Shown: piece by piece, positions 1-9,113 of the stretch | How positions within the stretch are numbered: the stretch's first letter is position 1 | Layout: every line of letters starts with the position of its first letter | Assembly (NCBI GenBank): GCA_013214355.1 | Contig: JABSSL010000018.1 | Coordinates: 96,543-153,677, forward strand | From: Saprospiraceae bacterium | GTDB lineage: Bacteria > Bacteroidota > Bacteroidia > Chitinophagales > Saprospiraceae | Reading direction: 5' to 3' | DNA length: 57,135 bases | Made by a program: the position numbers and the translations under genes | Notes under the pieces: model-generated | What the model was told of the DNA's origin: nothing | Database searches by the model: none | Seen by the model: the letters and a program-made list of their open reading frames with translations, nothing else

Positions 1-1468
1 GACATTCGGTGCTTTGACACTCGCCGGTGGCAACTTCTGTGACTGCCTGACAGTTTGGATTGTCGATTTCTTCCCTGACTTTAAACCAGAGATTGTCCGG
101 ATTGCCTTCAGGAACATATCCCGAAAGGGTGATGGGTAATTGGTCAAAACGGTAGGTGTCAATAAATCCTTCGCGGCTGTGAAGGTCAAAAAACTCATTG
201 CTCATACCGCTAGGCTCAAAGTTGATCTTTACATCATATGCTATTCCTGAATTCGTTTCGTAACACTCCAGAATAGTAGCTTTCAAATCATTAAACTGGC
301 ATTCCTCCGTGGGGGCGCAAGGATATTGAACCCAGAAGCTGTAGCAGCAAGAAGGATCCTGGTAATCACAAATGGTTACTAGATCTACGTTGTTGGGGAG
401 TGGTTCAAAACCGATTTCAATCCGCTGCGTGATGGGATCTTTTACCACCAAATAGCTCAAACCCTGGCTATTGCTTACTCGGAGCGTATCGCTGGTATTT
501 TGGCCTTGTATGGCCACTAGAGCTATGTATTCCGTTCCTAGTTCGTTGCATCCCACCTCTTCAACCTGCGCTTCCAATTGACAAATTTCTTCGCATGGGG
601 CCAATGGAATTTCTATCTCACGACAACAGCCCTCGTCCCCATCTTGACAAATGGTATACACGAAGGCATCAAGCCCTTGGGTATTGGGGACTTGGGATAG
701 ACTAATCGGGAGTTGGTTGTACTGATAAGAGCTGATTAGTTCTTCGGCTTGATATAGTTTGAAACTGGATTCCTGTTCTCCGTCGTACAGGAAATTTAGT
801 TGTACATCATACTCATAGTACAGGTTGGGATGTTGTTGGCATCCCGTTATACCTGCACTGACATTATAGATAGGGCAGGTATCCCAACAGATATTATCGA
901 GGCCAAATTCTTGTCCTCCGATTAAAAGCGTTTTGATATCGCCTTCGAAGCATAGCATGCCTGTCGAAAGGAATTGATTGTCGCCAACCGGAGGCTCAAT
1001 CCTAAGTGTAACGCCAGGTGCGATTTCTTGAGGCGCCTCTCCCAGGTGATTCAATACCACGATAGGGGAGCCATTCACGGATATATTTTCTTCTCCTCCG
1101 CCGTCAAAGTAGGCCATACATACCCTTCTAACAGGTTGCTCCAAGGCCGTGAAGTCAAAAAGTAAGTTGATATTGCTGACGAAGAGAGATTTTCCATCCG
1201 CGAGCTCAAAATCATTAAAAAGCGATTCGTAGACGGTGGCATTCCAGAAGTCCGTGCTTCCGTCAAAATACTGGAAAGGTTCAAGCGTGACCTTTACGTC
1301 CCCTTGGATGAAAGCCACACTTCCAGGTTCATCGCCACTTCCTCGACCGAAATTCTGTTCTACCTCAAATTCCTCAAAAGTGACACAATTGTTTTCTTGA
1401 GCCTGGATTGCGTATAGGCTGACAAGGAAGCAAAGGCTAAGTAATATTCTTTTGGGATTGATAATCAT
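1..1468 (-). CDS. secreted cysteine-repeat protein, C-terminus outside window
   Basis: The minus-strand frame is open from the ATG at 1466-1468 to the window edge (489 codons), so the C-terminus is missing. The N-terminus is a signal peptide: MIINPKR, a hydrophobic stretch, then a cut near AQA-QEN, predicting export. The first ~200 residues describe a beta-rich domain. After it come repeats of about 95-100 residues, each opening with a Cys-containing segment (CPIYNV, CQLEAQ, CQFNDL) and carrying pairs such as GCCREIE and SCCYSFW; similar phrases recur (YQYNQLPISLS, YRFDQLPITLS). I do not recognise a named family. The repeat style and signal peptide fit a surface or secreted protein of the T9SS cargo type, but the sorting domain would lie beyond the window, so that is inference. 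It is divergent from the next gene. Confidence 0.8.
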   Translation of the reverse strand, partial: MIINPKRILLSLCFLVSLYAIQAQENNCVTFEEFEVEQNFGRGSGDEPGSVAFIQGDVKVTLEPFQYFDGSTDFWNATVYESLFNDFELADGKSLFVSNINLLFDFTALEQPVRRVCMAYFDGGGEENISVNGSPIVVLNHLGEAPQEIAPGVTLRIEPPVGDNQFLSTGMLCFEGDIKTLLIGGQEFGLDNICWDTCPIYNVSAGITGCQQHPNLYYEYDVQLNFLYDGEQESSFKLYQAEELISSYQYNQLPISLSQVPNTQGLDAFVYTICQDGDEGCCREIEIPLAPCEEICQLEAQVEEVGCNELGTEYIALVAIQGQNTSDTLRVSNSQGLSYLVVKDPITQRIEIGFEPLPNNVDLVTICDYQDPSCCYSFWVQYPCAPTEECQFNDLKATILECYETNSGIAYDVKINFEPSGMSNEFFDLHSREGFIDTYRFDQLPITLSGYVPEGNPDNLWFKVREEIDNPNCQAVTEVATGECQSTEC

Positions 1469-1758
1469 TTAATGGTTCTGTTTTCTGTTCTTGAAATCTA
1501 GTGCTTGCAGGGATCAACCATGAGAATCCAATACTTGTGAGATTTTAAGCGGAAAATACAACTATTCCGAATGGCATTGAATAGTAAAAAAATCTCATAT
1601 CTGCTCCCTTTGCACTACAAAGCTGCCTTTTATTACCCCATTTTGGAAAAACATTATTGTTGTTTTTTTGGGAAAAAATAACTATTTTTACACTCAATAT
1701 GAGGTGTAAAGTATTGATTATTAACATATTTTAAGATTTAATTTTTTGGGTATTTCTT

Positions 1759-3219
1759 ATGATAGATAATAAATTAACTAAATTGTTATCTACACTTTCT
1801 AGGAAAGAATTCACTCGTTTTAGAGAATTCGTGCACTCTCCCTATTACAACAAACACAAGGAAGTCAAGGCGCTCCTCGATTACTTTGATAAGATTTACC
1901 CAAAATTTGATGAGCGAAATTGCCATAGAAAGAAGATTTTTAAAAAAATTTTTCCCGGGGAGGACCATGATCAAGCAAGGCTTGCTATCGTCTTTACCTA
2001 CACGCAACGTTTAATGGAGGAATTCTTAGTTTCAGAGCGTGTCAAAGAGGATAAGTATTTGAAAAACAGGTTGTTACTAAAGGATTTGCGGCAACGTAAG
2101 CAATTTAAGCTTTACGAAAGCCGATTGGGGAAAACCCAGAAAGGGCTTGAGTATCATGGCATTAGAGATAGCAGTTTTCATCAAAAGGAGTATGAATTGG
2201 CCGTAGAGGCGGATTACTTTTATACAACAATTCGTCGAAAGGGTAGGGACTTTAGTTTAGATCAGCAGTTGCGAAGCCTTGATCATTACTATCTAGCCGA
2301 GAAACTGAAGAGTGCTGTTGAAATTCAGATTCGGAGAAAGATCCTAAAGCAGGAATACCTCAATCCAATGATGAAGCCGGTTTTGGGTGCAGTTGAGGAG
2401 TATCATCACTTGTATCAAGAGGTGCCAGCGATTGATCTCTATTATCGGATTTATCTGATGATCACGCAAGAGGATACGTATTACTACTTTGATGCACTAA
2501 AAACTTTACAGGCTAAGGAGCGTTATTTTCCGAAAGAGGAATTAGCTACGATTTATAATTACTTTCAGAATTATTGCATCGGTCAAATCAACGGCAATAA
2601 TCCCTCCTTTCTCAAGGAGATTTTCTTGTTGTATCAATTACAACTACAACAAGAGCTGATCATCGATGAAGGGTATTTATCCGATTTGCATTACAAGAAC
2701 ATTGTGACTACAGGTATTCGTCTGCAGGAATTAGATTGGGTGAAGACCTTTATCGAGCAGTACCGAATGTCCTTGCGTCCAGCCGTTAGGGAGAATGCCT
2801 ATTCGTTTAATCTAGCCTCTTATTATCATGCGGTGGGGAAATACGATGAGGTCTTGGCCTTATTGCAAGAAGTGGCATACAGTGACTTCAGATATAATTT
2901 AGGGGCAAAAGCATTGCTCCTTCGGACCTTTTACGAGCAGGGGTCATTTGAGGCATTGTACTCTTTAGTGGATTCATCTCTGCAATTTTTGCACCGAAAT
3001 GAGCATTTGGCGGATGCCCGCCGAACGGGTTATTCCAACCTATTTCGGCTAACGAGAAGAGTAGCTCAACTGAATGGCAATTGGGCGTACTGGTCTGCCG
3101 ATAAGCAGCACCGAGAATGGCAGCGTCTGCAAGGAGAGATAGAAGAGGCGAAAGCTATATTTAATAAAGCTTGGTTAGTGCAACAGCTTGAAAAACTGAA
3201 AACTGGATTAACTGATTGA
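1759..3219 (+). CDS. hypothetical protein, helical, Bacteroidota type
   Basis: A 486-residue protein without signal peptide or obvious membrane segment. It is rich in charged and aromatic residues (many Tyr, Lys, Glu, Leu), suggesting an all-helical, possibly TPR-like cytoplasmic protein. The N-terminus (LLSTLSRKEFTRFREFVHSP followed by YYN) resembles a group of uncharacterised proteins I associate with Saprospiria genomes, but I cannot give a function. No catalytic motif is visible. The ATG at 1759 follows an AT-rich leader with no clear ribosome site, as is usual in this phylum. It stands alone between a divergent upstream gene and the rlpA-like gene, which has its own promoter elements. 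Confidence 0.75.
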   Translation: MIDNKLTKLLSTLSRKEFTRFREFVHSPYYNKHKEVKALLDYFDKIYPKFDERNCHRKKIFKKIFPGEDHDQARLAIVFTYTQRLMEEFLVSERVKEDKYLKNRLLLKDLRQRKQFKLYESRLGKTQKGLEYHGIRDSSFHQKEYELAVEADYFYTTIRRKGRDFSLDQQLRSLDHYYLAEKLKSAVEIQIRRKILKQEYLNPMMKPVLGAVEEYHHLYQEVPAIDLYYRIYLMITQEDTYYYFDALKTLQAKERYFPKEELATIYNYFQNYCIGQINGNNPSFLKEIFLLYQLQLQQELIIDEGYLSDLHYKNIVTTGIRLQELDWVKTFIEQYRMSLRPAVRENAYSFNLASYYHAVGKYDEVLALLQEVAYSDFRYNLGAKALLLRTFYEQGSFEALYSLVDSSLQFLHRNEHLADARRTGYSNLFRLTRRVAQLNGNWAYWSADKQHREWQRLQGEIEEAKAIFNKAWLVQQLEKLKTGLTD

Positions 3220-3226
3220 AAAAGAG

Positions 3227-3300
3227 TATCTTTGCATCGAACGTAACCGATTGAATGTGACAACGTATAATAATTTCGTTAAATTATTGTTATATCTTTG
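3227..3300 (+). promoter_or_regulatory. tandem -7 promoter elements upstream of the rlpA-like gene
   Basis: Two copies of TATCTTTG (3227-3234 and 3293-3300) match the Bacteroidota -7 consensus TAnnTTTG and sit in similar surroundings (TATCTTTGCATCGA and TATCTTTGCACATCGATG). No good -33 TTG at the usual spacing is seen for either. The second would start transcription near 3307. Confidence 0.5.
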
Positions 3301-3388
3301 CACATCGATGTAATTAAAGGAAAAAACGTTCACTATGAAGACATTTCCCATGCGAAAAAAACTAAATACGTTATTAAACAATAGGATC

Positions 3389-4501
3389 ATGAAACAAAGT
3401 TTTACTTATCTAGTCCTATTCTCGCTTTTGCTATCTACACCAATATTTTCTCAGTCAATTGTTAACAATGTCGAAGCGGGAACGGCGCTGTATTATGCCG
3501 ATTACTTGGAAGGCAGAAGAACGGCTTCCGGGGAAGTTTTCAAGCAATCAGAACTAACTTGCGCACACAAAACTTACCCCTTTGGAACCTGGTTAAGAGT
3601 TACGCGTTTAGACAATCAGCAATCCGTTACAGTACGAGTGAATGATCGCGGACCTTTCTGTGAAGGCTGCGTTATAGATCTATCCAAGGGCGCTGCTGCC
3701 AGAATTAACTTGCTACAGGCAGGCAGGGCGGAAGTTAAGGTAGAAGCAATGGGGGTAACGCAAGCGGCTCCTACGCAAGCCTCAACCGAAGTATTGACTG
3801 CTCGAGGGGGGAATAACATTCCACAAAGTTTTAGTAATACCAGTGGGAGAATTCCTAGTTCCTACAGCAGTGTACCAAAGACTTACAGCAGTGTACCACA
3901 GAATAATACGATTAGAAGAAGAACTACCACTCAAAACAATAACTCAGGTGCCTCTACCTTGTCCAATTGGGAGCAGGACCTGAGAAATCGTACTTCTTCT
4001 CAAGTTCGACCCAGGACTTACTCCTACACCTCGCCAACTTTGAGTTCTCGTGCACCAGCAAACACCAATGCGGTGAGCGACAGAGAGTTTACTACCAAGG
4101 GGGCAGTTACTCAACGTAATGTCCCAACGAATTACTCTTGGTCACCCAATACGGCCATTCGAGGTGCTGCGACTAGCAGAACGAATACTGCTCCTAGTGC
4201 AAACACGAATGTTCCAGCCGCTGTTCCAGCTAACTATAGCTACGTGCCTAGTGCTAGTTCTGGCTACGGTGTGCAAGTAGCCTCTTATACCAACTACAAC
4301 AATGCGGATAAGCGCCAACGGAGTGTCTATGCGAAAGGAATCAACAATGTATTCATCAAGCAAGGTAAGAGCCGGAATGGTGATCAGGTATTTCGTGTAG
4401 TGGTTGGACCATTTAGCGATCAAAATACAGCTGCTCAAAGTTTACGGCAGCTGAAAGGAACCTATGGATTGAAAGGCTTCGTTTGTAATCTAGCTAAATA
4501 G
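3389..4501 (+). CDS. rlpA: RlpA-like septal lytic transglycosylase with SPOR domain
   Basis: An exported protein of 370 residues. The N-terminal half carries the double-psi beta-barrel of RlpA: GTALYYADYLEGRRTASGE, the AHKTYPFGTWLRV block, and VRVNDRGPFCEG followed by IDLSKGAA. The conserved Asp of NDRGP corresponds to the catalytic residue of active RlpA. A Ser/Thr/Asn-rich linker follows, then a C-terminal SPOR domain (YGVQVASYTNYNNAD ... FRVVVGPF), which binds denuded glycan strands at the septum. The frame is open from an earlier ATG at 3335, but ATG 3389 (MKQSFTYLVLFSLLL) places the hydrophobic core where a signal peptide normally has it, so I prefer it. The proximal promoter element lies upstream of both. 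Likely role: peptidoglycan processing in cell separation. Confidence 0.88.
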   Translation: MKQSFTYLVLFSLLLSTPIFSQSIVNNVEAGTALYYADYLEGRRTASGEVFKQSELTCAHKTYPFGTWLRVTRLDNQQSVTVRVNDRGPFCEGCVIDLSKGAAARINLLQAGRAEVKVEAMGVTQAAPTQASTEVLTARGGNNIPQSFSNTSGRIPSSYSSVPKTYSSVPQNNTIRRRTTTQNNNSGASTLSNWEQDLRNRTSSQVRPRTYSYTSPTLSSRAPANTNAVSDREFTTKGAVTQRNVPTNYSWSPNTAIRGAATSRTNTAPSANTNVPAAVPANYSYVPSASSGYGVQVASYTNYNNADKRQRSVYAKGINNVFIKQGKSRNGDQVFRVVVGPFSDQNTAAQSLRQLKGTYGLKGFVCNLAK

Positions 4502-4539
4502 TATTTTCTGCTGATTCCAGTAGAGAACTACCATATAAA

Positions 4540-4570
4540 CAGGGGCACTAACGATTCGTTAGTGCCCCTG
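4540..4570. terminator. bidirectional hairpin between rlpA-like gene and ilvN
   Basis: A perfect stem of 14 bp (CAGGGGCACTAACG and its complement) with a 3-nt loop sits between two convergent genes, 39 bp after one stop and 40 bp after the other. On the minus strand it is followed by a weak TTTATAT; on the plus strand there is no U tract. Confidence 0.65.
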
Positions 4571-4609
4571 TACTACTTAGCCATAATGCTATTTGTTCGT
4601 TTGGCAGTT

Positions 4610-5167
4610 CTATACGCCTTCCTCGACTTCTTTGCCGGCCTCTTGCTCTAGGCTCTGCAGGTATTTATTTAAGCGTTCCATGGGCTTGACAATGGCCACC
4701 CGACCCGAACGAACAAACTCGTAGATACCGAGCTCCTTGAGTTCATCCAACAAAGCGGTAGTTTCATGTTCATGCCCCGTTTTTTCAATGACAATGTATT
4801 CTTCCTCGATCTGTAGTATTCTAGCATTGTATTGCCGGATGAGTCGCTCTACGCTACTCGTCCCTTTAAAGATACGCGTAGGTACCTTGTACAGTGCGAT
4901 TTCTTGATAAACGATCTCATCTTCCTCGTAGTAGAAGGCCTTGATCACGTCGATTTGCTTCTCCAGTTGGCCCATCAGTTTTTCAATAGCACGAGGAGCT
5001 AAGCTCACAACGATCGTGAATCGATGGATGCCGGGAATGGATGATTCCGATGTGGTTAGACTAATGATGTTAATATGGCGTCGAGTAAATACAGATACAA
5101 CTCTAGCCAACAAACCTGTCTGGTTTTCGGTGAAAACCGTTATGGTATATTTTTGCTTTGATTCCAT
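4610..5167 (-). CDS. ilvN: acetolactate synthase small (regulatory) subunit
   Basis: A 185-residue regulatory subunit of acetohydroxyacid synthase. The first ~80 residues form an ACT domain (YTITVFTENQTGLLARVVSV ... RHINIISLTTSES, then HRFTIVV), which binds valine for feedback inhibition. The second half is the usual C-terminal domain that activates the large subunit (RIFKGTSSVERLIRQYNARI ... EKTGHEHETTALLDEL). The length is slightly above the ~160-175 common in the family. It is the last gene of ilvD-ilvB-ilvN, 30 bp after ilvB, and is followed by a strong hairpin. ilvC and the leu genes, which often follow in related genomes, are not here. Confidence 0.95.
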   Translation of the reverse strand: MESKQKYTITVFTENQTGLLARVVSVFTRRHINIISLTTSESSIPGIHRFTIVVSLAPRAIEKLMGQLEKQIDVIKAFYYEEDEIVYQEIALYKVPTRIFKGTSSVERLIRQYNARILQIEEEYIVIEKTGHEHETTALLDELKELGIYEFVRSGRVAIVKPMERLNKYLQSLEQEAGKEVEEGV

Positions 5168-5197
5168 GATCTTTCAATTGATTGCTATTCAGTAGAA

Positions 5198-6943
5198 TTA
5201 GGGTTCTAGAACAATTTCATCTACGGCTTTGCCACTGGCTACCATAGGGAAGACGTTTTCTTCCTTCTCTACTTCAACGTGTAGCAAGTAAGGTCCATCA
5301 TGTGCGATCATCTCCGCTACTGCATCCTTTAGTTCCTCTGGTTTTGAGATTTTCTTCCCAGGCACTCCAAAACCTTCCGCAATCTTGATGAAATCTGGAT
5401 TGACCAATTCAACGGATGAATACCTTCTATCAAAGAATAGCTGTTGCCACTGTCTAACCATGCCTAGGTAGTTGTTGTCCAATAGAACAATCTTAACACC
5501 CACATTCCATTGGGCACACATCCCTAACTCTTGAATAGTCATTTGAAAACCTCCATCTCCGATAAAGGCGACTACCTCTCGCTCCGGCTGCGCCAACTTG
5601 GCGCCAAATGCGGCTGGCAAACCAAAACCCATCGTACCGGCTCCCCCAGAAGAAACCCACTGGTTCGTAGAGCGGTAGGAGAAGTAACGAGCAGCAATCA
5701 TTTGATGTTGACCAACATCGGTAGCTACTACCGCCAAACCGTTTGTCTGATCAGAAACTTCTTTAACGGCCATCCCCATCTTGATGTAACCATCTTCAGA
5801 AGGGTTGACCGCTTTATCAATTACCTTTTCTTTTTCAATTCGATAATATTCAGCAGCCTTAGCCAGCCAATCTGGATAGGTTTTTTCCTCCACCATCGGT
5901 AACAAAGACTCTAGAGCGGCTTTTGCATCCGAGATTATGGGGACATGTGCATGGACATTCTTATTGATTTCCGAATGATCAATTTCAATGTGTATCACCT
6001 TTGCTTGCTTAGCATAGGCGTCCAAGCGCCCCGTAACGCGATCATCAAAGCGCATACCAATAGCAATCAGTACATCACATTCGTTCTGCATCATATTGGG
6101 GCCATAGTTGCCGTGCATGCCCAACATCCCGATATGTAAAGGATGCTCCGAAGAGATAGAGGATAAGCCGTGAATCGTGCAAGCCAATGGGATTCCGGTC
6201 TTTTCAACAAAGGCCTTAAAGACCTCCTGGGCGTGCGCGATCTGAATACCATGACCAGCTAGGATTAGTGGACGTTCTGCCTGATTAATCAACTCAGCAG
6301 CCTGGCGTAAGGATTCCGGATCAGCTTTGGGTAGCGGTTGATAGCTACGAATAACTGGTCTAGGCGTATAGTGAAACTCAATTTCCTCCAACTGGGCGTT
6401 CTTCGTAACATCAATTACTACTGGTCCTGGACGACCGGAATTGGCGATATAAAAAGCTTTCGCGAATACTTCCGGAATTTCGCTTGCCTTAGTAATCTGA
6501 AAATTCCACTTCGTGACGGGCATGGTACAGTTGATCACATCTGTTTCCTGGAAGGCATCACTACCCAATAAGTGACTGAACACTTGACCCGTGATACAGA
6601 TTAAGGGCGTGGAATCAAGAATCGCATCTCCTAATCCAGTAATGAGATTGGTAGCACCTGGTCCAGAGGTGGCCATACAGACGCCAATCTTCCGCGTCAC
6701 GCGAGCGTAACCTTGGGCGGCGTGAATGGCTCCTTGCTCGTGGCGAGGTAGGATATGCCTTAATCTGTCTTGGTAATAATACAAAGAGTCATAAACCGGC
6801 ATGATGGCACCGCCTGGGTATCCAAAGATGGTGTCGACGGACTCTTCAATTAAGCACCGAAGAATGGCTTCGGCTCCTGAAATCACTTCTTTTTTCTGAG
6901 GAGCTACGCTAGTCGCTGTTGCTGTCTGAGTATTGCTTTTCAT
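5198..6943 (-). CDS. ilvB: acetolactate synthase large (catalytic) subunit
   Basis: A ThDP-dependent enzyme of 581 residues that condenses two pyruvates to acetolactate, or pyruvate with 2-oxobutyrate to acetohydroxybutyrate, in valine/leucine/isoleucine synthesis. Visible signatures: the N-terminal [15 protein letters not shown] block, the catalytic Glu in [17 protein letters not shown], the central FAD-domain segment, and the C-terminal ThDP/Mg motif ([14 protein letters not shown] ... [18 protein letters not shown]). The length is normal for the family. It lies 49 bp downstream of ilvD and 30 bp upstream of ilvN, so one transcript is likely, under control of the leader upstream of ilvD. 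Confidence 0.96.
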   Translation of the reverse strand: MKSNTQTATATSVAPQKKEVISGAEAILRCLIEESVDTIFGYPGGAIMPVYDSLYYYQDRLRHILPRHEQGAIHAAQGYARVTRKIGVCMATSGPGATNLITGLGDAILDSTPLICITGQVFSHLLGSDAFQETDVINCTMPVTKWNFQITKASEIPEVFAKAFYIANSGRPGPVVIDVTKNAQLEEIEFHYTPRPVIRSYQPLPKADPESLRQAAELINQAERPLILAGHGIQIAHAQEVFKAFVEKTGIPLACTIHGLSSISSEHPLHIGMLGMHGNYGPNMMQNECDVLIAIGMRFDDRVTGRLDAYAKQAKVIHIEIDHSEINKNVHAHVPIISDAKAALESLLPMVEEKTYPDWLAKAAEYYRIEKEKVIDKAVNPSEDGYIKMGMAVKEVSDQTNGLAVVATDVGQHQMIAARYFSYRSTNQWVSSGGAGTMGFGLPAAFGAKLAQPEREVVAFIGDGGFQMTIQELGMCAQWNVGVKIVLLDNNYLGMVRQWQQLFFDRRYSSVELVNPDFIKIAEGFGVPGKKISKPEELKDAVAEMIAHDGPYLLHVEVEKEENVFPMVASGKAVDEIVLEP

Positions 6944-6992
6944 GGCATTGCAATTTGCGGTTTCTACGTGATATTTGCTGAATTAGAGGAAA

Positions 6993-8672
6993 TTACATGG
7001 CATCCGTTACACAACCTTCACTGGCTGAAGAAACGGTAAGCGCATATTTTCTGAGTGTGCCAGTGGTAGCTCTAGGAGCAGGCGTTTCCCACTTGGCTTT
7101 TCTGGCTTGAATCTCTTCTTCTGAAAGATCAACTTCCAGTTTATTATTAATAGCGTCAATCGTGATCATATCTCCATTTTCGAGCAGGCCAATCAAACCT
7201 CCTTGCTGCGCTTCTGGAGTAATGTGTCCCACCACAAAACCGTGTGTTCCACCGGAGAATCGCCCGTCGGTAATTAGCGCTACTTGTTTTCCTAAACCTT
7301 GACCCATAATGGAGGAAGTAGGTTTGAGCATTTCTGGCATACCAGGAGCCCCTTTAGGACCGCAATAGCGGATTACTACCACCTCTCCGGCGACAATTTC
7401 TCTACGTTGCAGAGCGGCATTTAAATCTGCTTCACTATCAAATACATGCGCTGGCCCACTAAATACCTCCCCTTCCTTGCCGGTAATCTTGGCTACTGAA
7501 CCTTCTTCCGCTAGGTTTCCATATAGAATCTGGAGGTGCCCAGAGTTCTTGATGGGTTCGCTAAATGGCCGGATAATCTGCTGCCCTTCTTTCAGTGGCT
7601 CCACTTCAGCAAGGTTCTCCGCGAGTGTTTTACCCGTAACGGTCATACAGTCACCGTGTAGGTATCCTTCGTCCAACAAGAATTTCATTACGGCAGGTAC
7701 TCCTCCTACTTGGAAAAGATCTTCCATCACATATTTTCCACTTGGCTTAAGATCGGCCAAGAATGGGGTTTTATCACTGATGCGTTGGAAGTCATCTATG
7801 GTCAACTCTACCTCAACAGATCGTGCAATGGCTAGTAAATGCAGTACTGCATTGGTCGATCCCCCTAATACCGTAATCAGAGTAATGGCATTTTCGAAAG
7901 ACTTTCGGGTCATGATATCCCGAGGCTTCAGATCCATTTCCAACACCTTACGAATGGCTTTTCCAATTCGCTCACAATCCATCTTCTTGTCATCGTGATT
8001 GGCCGGTATAGATGAATTGTAGGGGAGACTCATACCTAAGGCTTCGATGGCTGAAGCCATGGTATTGGCAGTGTACATGCCACCGCAGGCTCCAGGTCCT
8101 GGGCAGGCCTTCTTGACTACTTCTTTGAAGTCCTCTGGCGTAATTTGTCCCGTATTCTTTTCGCCCAATGCCTCAAAGGCAGAGACGATATCTAGTTTCT
8201 TATCGGCGTGGCAGCCAGGGCTAATGGTACCACCGTATAAGAGGATGGAAGGTCGGTTCAGGCGACCTAGGGCAATCATAGCTCCAGGCATATTTTTATC
8301 ACAGCCTACAACGGGGACAACAGCATCATACCATTGTGCTGATACAACTGTTTCAATGGAATCAGCGATCAAATCTCGAGAAGGTAGAGAATACCGCATG
8401 CCGGTTGTTCCCATGGACATCCCGTCACTCACGCCAATCGTGTGGAAGATCAAACCTACCAAATCACTCTCCCATACACCGCCCTTCACTACCTCCGCTA
8501 ATCCATTCAAGTGCATATTACAGGTATTGCCTTCCCAGCCCGTGCTGACGATACCAACCTGTGCCTTTTTCATGTCCTCTTCCGTCAGGCCAATACCGTA
8601 AAGCATGGCTTGTGCGGCCGGTTGTGTCTCGTCTTGCGTTAGGTGTCTGCTGTATTTGTTCAGCTGCTTCAT
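6993..8672 (-). CDS. ilvD: dihydroxy-acid dehydratase
   Basis: A 559-residue Fe-S dehydratase converting 2,3-dihydroxy-isovalerate/methylvalerate to the 2-oxo acids. The cluster cysteines are visible in [17 protein letters not shown] and [14 protein letters not shown]; the C-terminal [15 protein letters not shown] and [11 protein letters not shown] blocks are family hallmarks. First structural gene of the ilv operon. The start ([13 protein letters not shown]) lies about 210 nt after the leader terminator, a longer untranslated stretch than in the enterobacterial ilv operon, which contains a possible second -7 element. Confidence 0.96.
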   Translation of the reverse strand: MKQLNKYSRHLTQDETQPAAQAMLYGIGLTEEDMKKAQVGIVSTGWEGNTCNMHLNGLAEVVKGGVWESDLVGLIFHTIGVSDGMSMGTTGMRYSLPSRDLIADSIETVVSAQWYDAVVPVVGCDKNMPGAMIALGRLNRPSILLYGGTISPGCHADKKLDIVSAFEALGEKNTGQITPEDFKEVVKKACPGPGACGGMYTANTMASAIEALGMSLPYNSSIPANHDDKKMDCERIGKAIRKVLEMDLKPRDIMTRKSFENAITLITVLGGSTNAVLHLLAIARSVEVELTIDDFQRISDKTPFLADLKPSGKYVMEDLFQVGGVPAVMKFLLDEGYLHGDCMTVTGKTLAENLAEVEPLKEGQQIIRPFSEPIKNSGHLQILYGNLAEEGSVAKITGKEGEVFSGPAHVFDSEADLNAALQRREIVAGEVVVIRYCGPKGAPGMPEMLKPTSSIMGQGLGKQVALITDGRFSGGTHGFVVGHITPEAQQGGLIGLLENGDMITIDAINNKLEVDLSEEEIQARKAKWETPAPRATTGTLRKYALTVSSASEGCVTDAM

Positions 8673-8884
8673 GTTACGTTTTATTTTCGGTATAATGAGT
8701 TGTTCATATAAAGGTAAAAGGGTGCAATTGAGAAATCGAACGAAAAAATGCCAAACTTACGAGCCTAAGTACCAGTATGGATTTTATAATTAATTGAAAA
8801 ACAGCTAAAAAGGTTTAGTTGTCTTACGAATTAAAGCAGGCTTTTGGACAACTTTCAATGAATAATATGACCCTTTCCCTAAAC
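8673..8884 (-). other. long ilvD leader after the attenuator
   Basis: About 210 nt of untranslated AT-rich sequence between the leader terminator and the ilvD ATG. On the minus strand TAAGTTTG (8752-8759) fits TAnnTTTG but lacks a -33 TTG at the right distance; it might be a constitutive secondary promoter. I see no open frame of note. Confidence 0.35.
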
Positions 8885-8920
8885 AAAAAAGCCGTTCTCC
8901 TCAGGAAGAACGGCTTTTTT
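8885..8920 (-). terminator. ilv leader intrinsic terminator (attenuator)
   Basis: A perfect 14-bp stem including A6/U6 (AAAAAAGCCGTTCT with its complement) and an 8-nt loop. Read towards ilvD it ends in U6, a textbook intrinsic terminator. It lies 22 nt after the stop of the Ile/Val-rich leader frame. Its 5' arm and loop (GCCGTTCTTCCTG on the minus strand) can instead pair with CAGGGAGGATGGT inside the end of the leader frame: 13 consecutive pairs, of which 9 are Watson-Crick and 4 are G-U. That alternative would be the antiterminator. Confidence 0.85.
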
Positions 8921-8942
8921 GTGAAATCTCTGATCGATTGTA

Positions 8943-9029
8943 TCAATACCATCCTCCCTGGGGCGTCTGTCCAATAATGACGACCACAGTAATGACGATA
9001 ATGATAATATTGACCACAGAAGATCTCAT
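8943..9029 (-). CDS. ilvL: ilv operon leader peptide (Ile/Val-rich, 28 aa)
   Basis: A 28-codon minus-strand frame: ATG at 9027-9029, TGA at 8943-8945. It begins MRSSVVN and ends GQTPQGGWY. Residues 5-19 contain 13 Ile/Val out of 15 (7 Ile and 6 Val codons). This is the pattern of the enterobacterial ilv leader peptide, and the frame sits on the ilv strand, just before a perfect intrinsic terminator and after a short-leader promoter. Known logic of such systems: scarcity of charged tRNA-Ile/Val stalls the ribosome in the run, leaving the downstream segment free to form an antiterminator. Here the antiterminator segment overlaps the last codons (Gln-Gly-Gly-Trp-Tyr), so a ribosome reaching the stop would cover it. 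An alternative reading is a tiny membrane protein, but the context favours a leader. Confidence 0.8.
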   Translation of the reverse strand: MRSSVVNIIIIVITVVVIIGQTPQGGWY

Positions 9030-9050
9030 AAATTCTTTTGATTGATGGAA

Positions 9051-9082
9051 CAAATGTGGATCAAAAAAATCGAAAAAACAAA
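9051..9082 (-). promoter_or_regulatory. promoter of the ilv leader
   Basis: On the minus strand TTTG (9079-9082), a 20-nt spacer, then CACATTTG (9051-9058), which matches TAnnTTTG in all but its first base. Transcription would begin near 9045, about 15 nt before the leader ATG, a short 5' end as expected for an attenuator leader. Confidence 0.55.
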
Positions 9083-9113
9083 TTATCAATAAAAAAGTAT
9101 GTAAAAAATAATT

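Noticed and set aside
1545-1727. 60-codon minus-strand frame in the AT-rich region between the first two genes
   Set aside because: Composition is that of non-coding AT-rich DNA and there is no promoter or family support.
3335-3388. Upstream ATG of the rlpA-like gene as the true start
   Set aside because: It would put an 18-residue extension before an already complete signal peptide; possible, but the internal ATG fits export better.
8885-8920. The U6 hairpin as a simple terminator of the outer-membrane barrel gene (9114-9803)
   Set aside because: It lies nearly 200 nt beyond that gene's stop, behind a separate promoter-like element and the Ile/Val-rich frame, and has a specific alternative pairing with that frame; attenuation explains more.
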